Positions 7,460 through 12,198 of a stretch of DNA of 12,198 nt are shown here, piece after piece. Numbering within the stretch: position 1 is the first letter of the stretch; every line of letters begins with the position of its first letter. The notes beneath the pieces were generated by a model. That model was given only the letters and a program-made list of their open reading frames with translations, made no database searches and was not told the DNA's origin. The translations under genes and the position numbers were made by a program. The stretch spans positions 1-12,198 of the forward strand of contig CAZIDB010000141.1 of assembly GCA_964537965.1 (NCBI GenBank). The letters run 5' to 3'. The stretch comes from SURF-24 sp964537965. Its GTDB lineage: Bacteria > Bacteroidota > Ignavibacteria > Ignavibacteriales > SURF-24.

Positions 7460-8173
7460 ATGCCGACAAGAAATTTAAACCAGCCTATTTTAATTACATA
7501 TAAATTCTTTTTTCAGAATGGAACGGAGAAAGAGTTTGAAATTAAGTTAGACAGAGCAACATTAAATTTAATAAGTAATAAGAATACGCATTCCAGCTGG
7601 ACCCAGCATCAGAATTTTTCATGTCCAAACTGTATTCAATCATTAAAGCCGGGTGACTATTGCCCAGTTGCTACAGGGCTGGAAAACATTTTGATTTTCT
7701 TCAGCACTTTCCCATCTTATGAAAAAATAAACGTTCAGGTAATTACAGAGGAAAGGACTTACTCAACAATGACATCACTTCAAACAGCAGTGGGTTCTTT
7801 AATCGGAATTCTGATGACTGCAAGCGGTTGCAGGATTATGGCGAAACTAAAACCTCTGGTTAAATTTCACCTGCCGTTTTCATCACTTGAGGAGACAGCT
7901 TTCAGAACTTTTTCCATGTACTTACTTGCACAATATTTCAGACTCGCAAAAGGGTTAAAGCCGGACTGGCTGCTTGAAAACCTCGGTAAATCTTATGAGG
8001 AAATTAAAATCGTAAACCAATACGTCTGTGAAAAAATTGCCAACCTTGAGTTACAGGATACAACAGTAAACTCAATAATTGTTTTAAACAACTTTGCAGA
8101 ATTTATATCTCTTTTATTAGAACAGAATTCGATTGAAGAATTCGAATCTCTTTTCGAAGAATATTTACATTAG
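7460..8173 (+). CDS. DUF6901-like protein with a Cys cluster
   Basis: This 237-aa soluble protein starts after AAGAGGA, with the GAGGA four bases before the ATG. The N-terminal third reads as beta strands (ILITYKFFFQNGTEKEFEIKLD). A cysteine cluster follows: C55-x2-C58-x9-C68 (SCPNC...YCPV), with C124 in a later MTASGC segment. Next are KFHLPFSSLEET (135-146, with H137) and SMYLLAQYF (152-160), then a helical C-terminus. I recognise this pattern from memory as the DUF6901 family, a conserved domain without known function; the name needs a profile search. The cysteines and histidine could bind a metal or form disulfides, which is inference. The 27-bp gap behind the ligase-GNAT fusion and the good ribosome-binding site suggest co-transcription and a shared role, for example as an accessory or regulatory subunit. 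No terminator hairpin was seen after it. Confidence 0.7.
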   Translation: MPTRNLNQPILITYKFFFQNGTEKEFEIKLDRATLNLISNKNTHSSWTQHQNFSCPNCIQSLKPGDYCPVATGLENILIFFSTFPSYEKINVQVITEERTYSTMTSLQTAVGSLIGILMTASGCRIMAKLKPLVKFHLPFSSLEETAFRTFSMYLLAQYFRLAKGLKPDWLLENLGKSYEEIKIVNQYVCEKIANLELQDTTVNSIIVLNNFAEFISLLLEQNSIEEFESLFEEYLH

Positions 8174-8230
8174 AAAAATTTAGTCCATTTTTTTAATCTA
8201 TCCGGAAGAATTAGGAAATTTTATTTCAGT

Positions 8231-8236
8231 TATAAT
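8231..8236 (+). promoter_or_regulatory. possible -10 element for the small membrane-protein gene
   Basis: TATAAT lies 40 bp before the ATG at 8277, but no recognisable -35 sequence stands 16-18 bp upstream. It is one of few promoter-like signals in the 103-bp gap 8174-8276 that separates this gene from the DUF6901-like gene. AT-rich DNA produces such words by chance. Confidence 0.25.
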
Positions 8237-8276
8237 TGTTTAGGTAGAACAAAATTAAAATTAATGGAGCAATCGG

Positions 8277-8765
8277 ATGTTGTATCACGCAATTTTACTT
8301 GTTATTCATATTTTATCTGCTGTTATCTGGATAAGTTTTCTTCCGGCTGATGTTTTGCTTCGTCAGTTTATTGCCAATTCCAAAGGAAAACCTGAGCAGA
8401 AAAAGTTTATTTCTTTCTATTTAAAACAGGGTAATTTAACCGGTGCAATTGGAATGACAGGCGTTCTAGTTACCGGAATCCTGTTAGTCCTCAATCTGCC
8501 TTTCTACGGATTTTTCGATTTTTCTGCCAACCATTGGCTTGCAACAAAACAAATCATAATGGTAATTTTAGTTTTTTTAACAGCTTTACTTATCGTACCC
8601 AAAGCCAAAGCTCTCAGGACAAAGCTGATTTCCGAGCTAGATTCGAACGAAAATCTTGATGATAATTTCTTTAAAAATTTATCAGGTTTATACTCAGTAA
8701 TAACTTTATCCAACGTACTTGTTCTTATAAATCTTCTTTTGGCAATAACACACAGGTTTATTTAA
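8277..8765 (+). CDS. small four-helix integral membrane protein, function unknown
   Basis: This 162-aa protein has four hydrophobic segments: roughly residues 3-23 (with H11 in VIHILSAVIW), 53-75, 86-108 and 136-160. A polar basic loop after helix 1 (ANSKGKPEQKK) and an acidic loop before the last helix (SELDSNENLDD) separate them. The start is well supported: GGAG at 8266-8269, seven bases before the ATG. The outline H-x3-A-x2-W in helix 1 resembles CopD/HemJ/DUF2269-like four-helix membrane proteins, some of which bind heme or metal through such histidines. The resemblance is too weak to name a family. It lies 77 bp upstream of dxr in the same direction, but a small hairpin overlapping its stop codon makes shared transcription uncertain. 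Confidence 0.75.
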   Translation: MLYHAILLVIHILSAVIWISFLPADVLLRQFIANSKGKPEQKKFISFYLKQGNLTGAIGMTGVLVTGILLVLNLPFYGFFDFSANHWLATKQIIMVILVFLTALLIVPKAKALRTKLISELDSNENLDDNFFKNLSGLYSVITLSNVLVLINLLLAITHRFI

Positions 8766-8787
8766 TCTGTTTGGATTAAAGACTTTT
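8761..8787 (+). terminator. weak AT-rich hairpin overlapping the stop codon
   Basis: TTTAATC (8761-8767) pairs with GATTAAA (8774-8780) over a 6-nt loop, and TTTT follows at 8784-8787. With only one G-C pair in seven the stem is weak, so it may be an attenuator-like terminator or chance. The TAA stop at 8763-8765 lies inside the left arm. Confidence 0.25.
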
Positions 8788-8842
8788 ACATTGATAAAGA
8801 GCCGTTTCTTGGTTAATTTTTGACTGGTTAAAAGTTAAATAG

Positions 8843-9988
8843 ATGAAAAAAGTTTTTATATTAGGTTCAACCGGTTCAATTGGTGTTAATACCCTGGAAG
8901 TTATCAAGTGCTTCCCGGATAAATTCAAAGTAACAGGTTTAACGGCAAACTCAAATATCGATTTATTAGAAAAACAGATTCTTGAATTCAGACCATCAAC
9001 AGTGGTTGTAAGTGATAAGATTGCCGCCGAAGCACTTAATAAAAGATTAAATGGGAAATCGGAAGTACTTGCAGGCGAACAGAATTTAGCTGCTGCTGCA
9101 AAAAATGAAGATTACGATATATTGGTAAGCTCTTTAGTTGGATTTGTTGGGTTGGCGCCTACAATTGAAGGAATTAAACGAGGGAAAAGAATTGCACTTG
9201 CCAATAAAGAAACTCTTGTTGTTGCGGGTGAACTGATTACAAAATTGCTTAAAGAAAATAAATCGCAGCTTCTGCCAATAGATTCAGAGCATAGCGCCAT
9301 CTTCCAATGCTTGATTGGTGAAAAGATTGAGGAAGTTGAAAAGTTAATCATAACTGCTTCAGGTGGACCATTTCTTAATCATAATAAGGAAATGCTTAAG
9401 AAGGTTTCTATTAAAGAAGCATTATCTCATCCGAACTGGAAGATGGGTAACAAGATTACAATAGATTCCGCTTCAATGATGAATAAAGGATTGGAAGTAA
9501 TAGAAGCTCACTGGTTGTTCGGTTTTAGCCAGAAAAAAATAGAAGTTGTAATTCATCCTCAATCAGTTGTTCATTCTATGATTGAATTTATTGATGGCTC
9601 TATAAAAGCTCAGCTAAGTTTGCCGGATATGAAACTGCCGATTCAATTTGCGCTGTCTTATCCGGAAAGATTTAAAAGCCGGTATGTGGAAACAAAATTT
9701 CCGGATATTAAAAATCTTAGCTTTTATGAACCGGATTATGAGAGATTTGAATGTCTTAAACTTGCCTACCAGGTTTTGGAACAAGAAGGTACAACTTCTT
9801 GTATATTGAATGCATCTAATGAAATAGCTGTTTCGAAATTTTTAAAAGGATGCATTAATTTTACACAGATACCTGAAATGATTAAAGAATCATTGAATAA
9901 AATGGAGAACCATAAATCACCGGATATTGATACTATAATTGAGTGCGATAGACAAACAAGAGAATTCGCAGAGAAACTTTTTACGTAG
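8843..9988 (+). CDS. dxr: 1-deoxy-D-xylulose 5-phosphate reductoisomerase
   Basis: Dxr (IspC) converts 1-deoxy-D-xylulose 5-phosphate to 2-C-methyl-D-erythritol 4-phosphate with NADPH and a divalent metal, the committed step of the MEP isoprenoid pathway in the cytosol. The 381-aa length is normal. The NADPH-binding GSTGSIG is at 8-14 and ANKETLV at 120-126. The metal and substrate residues sit in PIDSEHSA (D147, E149), TASGGPF (171-177), HPNWKMG (196-202), DSASMMNKGLE (208-218, with E218 as the third metal ligand), and HPQSVVHS (238-245). DMKLPIQFALSYPER is also characteristic. No clear Shine-Dalgarno sequence precedes the ATG. A loose promoter-like pair, TTGATA at 8791 and TAATTT at 8814 with a 17-bp spacer, could serve it. 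rseP follows after 17 bp, so the two genes are very likely one transcription unit. Identification is secure. Confidence 0.97.
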   Translation: MKKVFILGSTGSIGVNTLEVIKCFPDKFKVTGLTANSNIDLLEKQILEFRPSTVVVSDKIAAEALNKRLNGKSEVLAGEQNLAAAAKNEDYDILVSSLVGFVGLAPTIEGIKRGKRIALANKETLVVAGELITKLLKENKSQLLPIDSEHSAIFQCLIGEKIEEVEKLIITASGGPFLNHNKEMLKKVSIKEALSHPNWKMGNKITIDSASMMNKGLEVIEAHWLFGFSQKKIEVVIHPQSVVHSMIEFIDGSIKAQLSLPDMKLPIQFALSYPERFKSRYVETKFPDIKNLSFYEPDYERFECLKLAYQVLEQEGTTSCILNASNEIAVSKFLKGCINFTQIPEMIKESLNKMENHKSPDIDTIIECDRQTREFAEKLFT

Positions 9989-10005
9989 ACAGGAGAAACT
10001 TCTAA

Positions 10006-11361
10006 ATGAATTACATTATTTATTTTCTTTTAACAATCATTATAATCGTATTTGTACATGAGTTCGGACATTTCATAACTGCTAAACTTACAGGAATGCG
10101 TGTTGATACCTTTACAATAGGATTTGGTAAGCGTTTGTTCGGATGGAATAAAATTACAGGTTTTACTTTCGGAGATTTGCCGGAAGACTTTGACGGCCAG
10201 GGCAACACAGATTATCGTTTTAGTATGTTACCTTTTGGAGGCTACGTTAAAATTGCCGGAATGATTGATGAGAGTATGGATGTTAAATTCTTAAGCGCTG
10301 AACCGCAACCCTGGGAATTCCGCGCTCAGAAAACCTGGAAAAAAGCTGTTGTTATAACCGGCGGTGTTGCTATGAATGTTCTGCTTGCATTTATTGTTTT
10401 CTGGGCAACAAATTTTTACCAGCCAAAACAGTTTTATAAAGCAAATACTGTCGGATACGTTACAGAAAACAGTCCTTTTGAAAAAGCGGGCTTGCAGAGC
10501 CATGATAAAATTTTATCCGTAAACGGCGAGCAGGTTATTTACTGGGAAGATATCTACACAAAACTTTTTGTTGATAACATTGGAAGAGACATTAATATTA
10601 AAATAGACAGAAACGGTAAAGAAGAAAGTATTTTTATCAAACGTAATTCTTTGCCAACCGACATGAAAAAAGGATTGATGTTATTCCCTGCCGGTTTTAT
10701 AGTTGCAATCGATAGTGTTCTTAACAATTCCCCTGCCCAGGCTGCAGGCTTAAAACCCGGTGATGTTTTCCTTAAGCTGAATAATGTTCCTATCTTCAAG
10801 GATGTTCAAACTACAGGTATCATTTCTTCAAATAAAGAAAAACAGTTGCCTTTGGTTGTAATGAGAGGGAAAGACACACTTCAGCTTGCCGTAACCCCGG
10901 GTGCAGATGGTAAAATCGGAATTTACTTTGCCGAGCGTTTTACAGGTAAGGTTGAATTAAAAACTTACGGCTTCTTTGAATCCATGTACTACGGTGTAAC
11001 CGACATTGGTAAGTACACAGTATTAACTATAACAATGCTCAAGAATGTTATTGTTGGTAATATTGAATTCTCATCAGCATTTGGCGGACCTGTAAAGATT
11101 GCACAGTTTGCAGCAAAATCTGCCGATACCGGTTTTACAGCTTTTGTATTCTTCCTTGCTATGCTAAGTCTTAGTCTTGCAATTCTTAACATACTTCCCT
11201 TCCCTGTTTTAGACGGCGGTCATCTTGTAATAATATTAATTGAAGGATTGATCAAACGGGAAATTCCGGTAAAGGTTAAAGTTGCAATTCAGAATACCGG
11301 ATTTGTAATTCTTATACTTTTTATGGTGTTTATAATTTACAATGATATTATAAGTTTATAA
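10006..11361 (+). CDS. rseP: RIP metalloprotease RseP (site-2 protease, M50)
   Basis: This is an intramembrane zinc protease of the S2P family, 451 aa. In other bacteria it cleaves transmembrane anti-sigma factors and remnant signal peptides after a first periplasmic cut. The zinc motif HEFGH is at 18-22 in the first membrane helix, and the third ligand D403 is in NILPFPVLDGGH (395-406). RFSMLPFGGYVKIAGM (71-86) is the family's membrane-associated loop, followed by a helix at 113-134. Two PDZ domains are visible, about 146-215 (GLQSHDKILSVNGEQV) and 226-298 (GLKPGDVFLKLNN). C-terminal helices lie at about 378-398 and 430-447. AGGAGA, nine bases before the ATG, is a strong ribosome-binding site. 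It lies 17 bp after dxr, a common bacterial gene order, and is followed by a clear terminator. Its local substrate cannot be told from this window, where no anti-sigma gene is present. Confidence 0.95.
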   Translation: MNYIIYFLLTIIIIVFVHEFGHFITAKLTGMRVDTFTIGFGKRLFGWNKITGFTFGDLPEDFDGQGNTDYRFSMLPFGGYVKIAGMIDESMDVKFLSAEPQPWEFRAQKTWKKAVVITGGVAMNVLLAFIVFWATNFYQPKQFYKANTVGYVTENSPFEKAGLQSHDKILSVNGEQVIYWEDIYTKLFVDNIGRDINIKIDRNGKEESIFIKRNSLPTDMKKGLMLFPAGFIVAIDSVLNNSPAQAAGLKPGDVFLKLNNVPIFKDVQTTGIISSNKEKQLPLVVMRGKDTLQLAVTPGADGKIGIYFAERFTGKVELKTYGFFESMYYGVTDIGKYTVLTITMLKNVIVGNIEFSSAFGGPVKIAQFAAKSADTGFTAFVFFLAMLSLSLAILNILPFPVLDGGHLVIILIEGLIKREIPVKVKVAIQNTGFVILILFMVFIIYNDIISL

Positions 11362-11377
11362 TCGATCAGATAAATTT

Positions 11378-11405
11378 AAGGGATAGCAGTTGCTATCCCT
11401 TTTTC
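11378..11405 (+). terminator. intrinsic terminator of the dxr-rseP unit
   Basis: AAGGGATAGC and GCTATCCCTT form a perfect 10-bp stem over an AGTT tetraloop (11378-11401), running into a T tract. It starts 17 bp after the rseP stop and is the strongest terminator in the window. Confidence 0.92.
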
Positions 11406-11420
11406 ATTTTAAACGATACT

Positions 11421-11437
11421 AAAACAAGCGTTGTTTT
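11421..11437. repeat. 17-bp palindrome (possible operator) upstream of the Uma2 gene
   Basis: AAAACAA and TTGTTTT are perfect inverted arms around a GCG centre. The site lies after the rseP terminator and just before a TAACTTTG word, so it could be an operator controlling the Uma2-family gene. It could also be chance symmetry in AT-rich DNA. The T tract of the right arm is short, so a second terminator is less likely. Confidence 0.4.
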
Positions 11438-11445
11438 TATTAAAC

Positions 11446-11453
11446 TAACTTTG
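11446..11453 (+). promoter_or_regulatory. TAnnTTTG -7 promoter element for the Uma2 gene
   Basis: TAACTTTG matches the Bacteroidota -7 consensus exactly and is 34 bp from the chosen ATG at 11488. A matching -33 TTTG at the expected distance is not present (TTG at 11431 is only 12 bp away), so the call is weak. Confidence 0.3.
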
Positions 11454-11487
11454 TAATTTTATTTTGAAACAAGAGGGAAAAAGAAAA

Positions 11488-12135
11488 ATGCAGTTAAGCA
11501 AAGATAAATTATTAAGTATTGATGAGTATCTTGAATATGAAAGAAACAGCGAAAGCAGAAATGAATACAGGAATGGTAAAACTTATGCGCTTGCCGGAGT
11601 AACATTTAAACATAATCTTATTAATCAAAATATTTCATACTTGCTAATAAAACAATTAAAGAAAAAACCTTGCTTTGTACTTCAAAGCGATATGAAAGTT
11701 TACATCAAGGAGCATAATTTATTTACTTATCCTGATATTTCTGTTGTATGTAACAAACCGCTGTTTCTAGATAAGACTAATGACACGTTACTAAATCCAG
11801 TTGTTATCTTTGAAGTACTGTCCAAATCAACTGAAAGCTACGACAGGGGAATGAAATTTTCTTTTTATAGGAAGCTCTCTTCTCTTAATGAATATATTCT
11901 TGTTGCTCAGGATAGAATTAGTGTTGTTCACTGCACTAAATCTGACAATGATGAATGGAAATTGAAAGAGTCCGATTCGCTTGAAGATAAATTCTTTATT
12001 CCTTCACTTGATTGCACACTTAAACTTGTGGATATTTACAACAACATTGAATTTGATGAAGAACCTTATGCGCTTCAAATAATAAAGGAAGCTGCTGCTG
12101 AATATGAAGGAAGACAGTTAACACGCGAACTGTAA
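11488..12135 (+). CDS. Uma2-family PD-(D/E)XK nuclease-fold protein
   Basis: This 215-aa protein matches the Uma2 (DUF820) pattern. It has IDEYLEYERNSESRNEYRNG at the N-terminus, KHNLINQNI, FVLQSDMKVYI, the acidic TYPD (D83), NPVVIFEVLS (E109), STESYDRGMKFSFYRKL and LNEYILVAQD. D83 and E109 are the expected metal-binding acids of the restriction-endonuclease-like fold, and both are present. Uma2 proteins are abundant in cyanobacteria and some other phyla, usually with unproven activity, so nuclease function is inferred from the fold. The tail after about residue 185 (EEPYALQIIKEAAAEYEG) is an acidic helical extension. I start at ATG 11488, with GAGGG ten bases upstream. A TTG eight codons earlier (11464) would add only a Lys-rich leader and place the ribosome-binding site inside the gene. 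It is a single gene between the rseP terminator and a convergent gene. Confidence 0.88.
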   Translation: MQLSKDKLLSIDEYLEYERNSESRNEYRNGKTYALAGVTFKHNLINQNISYLLIKQLKKKPCFVLQSDMKVYIKEHNLFTYPDISVVCNKPLFLDKTNDTLLNPVVIFEVLSKSTESYDRGMKFSFYRKLSSLNEYILVAQDRISVVHCTKSDNDEWKLKESDSLEDKFFIPSLDCTLKLVDIYNNIEFDEEPYALQIIKEAAAEYEGRQLTREL

Positions 12136-12138
12136 AAT

Positions 12139-12198
12139 TTATTTCTTTAACTCTTTCAGCCTTGCCTCTACTAAAAATCTCATGTCATTTTTTTTATC
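12139..12198 (-). CDS. C-terminal end of a minus-strand gene (rest beyond window)
   Basis: Read on the minus strand from the right edge, 19 codons give DKKNDMRFLVEARLKELKK and then a TAA stop at 12141-12139. The amphipathic, Lys/Glu-rich helix is a believable protein C-terminus, and the stop would lie only 3 bp from the Uma2 stop in a tail-to-tail arrangement. The piece is too short to name, and an open frame of this length can arise by chance. Confidence 0.4.
   Translation of the reverse strand, partial: DKKNDMRFLVEARLKELKK

Noticed and set aside
9112..9351. 79-codon minus-strand frame inside dxr
   Set aside because: It is opposite the conserved Dxr active-site region and has no independent support.
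11464..11487. TTG start eight codons upstream of the Uma2 ATG
   Set aside because: The added residues are a Lys-rich leader, and the GAGGG ribosome-binding site for ATG 11488 lies within them.

Overview
The window looks like a chromosomal segment from the Bacteroidota/Chlorobiota/Ignavibacteriota superphylum, most probably an Ignavibacteria-type bacterium. The first gene ends in a type A type-IX-secretion sorting domain of the NFPNPFNPTT kind. The DNA is AT-rich, ribosome-binding sites are often weak, and the housekeeping proteins have the flavour of that group. The taxon is an inference from these features, not a database result.

Layout, left to right: the 3' end of a secreted T9SS protein (+); a FabK/nitronate-monooxygenase-like flavoenzyme (+); a convergent intergenic region built of nested inverted repeats; a polytopic DUF1624/HGSNAT-type acyltransferase-like membrane protein (-), for which I choose an internal TTG start. 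A 112-bp divergent region follows, then a very large (1520 aa) fusion of an AMP-forming acyl ligase, an unassigned middle and a C-terminal GNAT acetyltransferase (+). Close behind it is a 237-aa cysteine-containing protein that I recognise as DUF6901-like (+). Next come a small four-helix membrane protein (+), the dxr-rseP pair (+) ended by a clear intrinsic terminator, a Uma2-family PD-(D/E)XK protein (+), and the last 19 codons of a minus-strand gene at the right edge.

The conventional part is dxr-rseP: isoprenoid precursor synthesis (MEP pathway) next to the site-2 protease, a familiar bacterial neighbourhood. The unusual part is the two-gene unit at 2870-8173. One polypeptide carries an enzyme that would activate a carboxylic acid as acyl-AMP and a GNAT domain that could transfer an acyl group to an amine. 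Between them lies about 770 residues of unassigned sequence, including a stretch that resembles a degenerate protein-kinase catalytic loop. The tightly spaced DUF6901-like gene suggests a partner. A divergently transcribed membrane acyltransferase sits immediately upstream. I see no basis for assigning a pathway, but this is the part of the window most likely to hold undescribed biology.

No tRNA, rRNA, CRISPR array, insertion sequence or origin was seen. All intergenic gaps are shorter than 150 bases.
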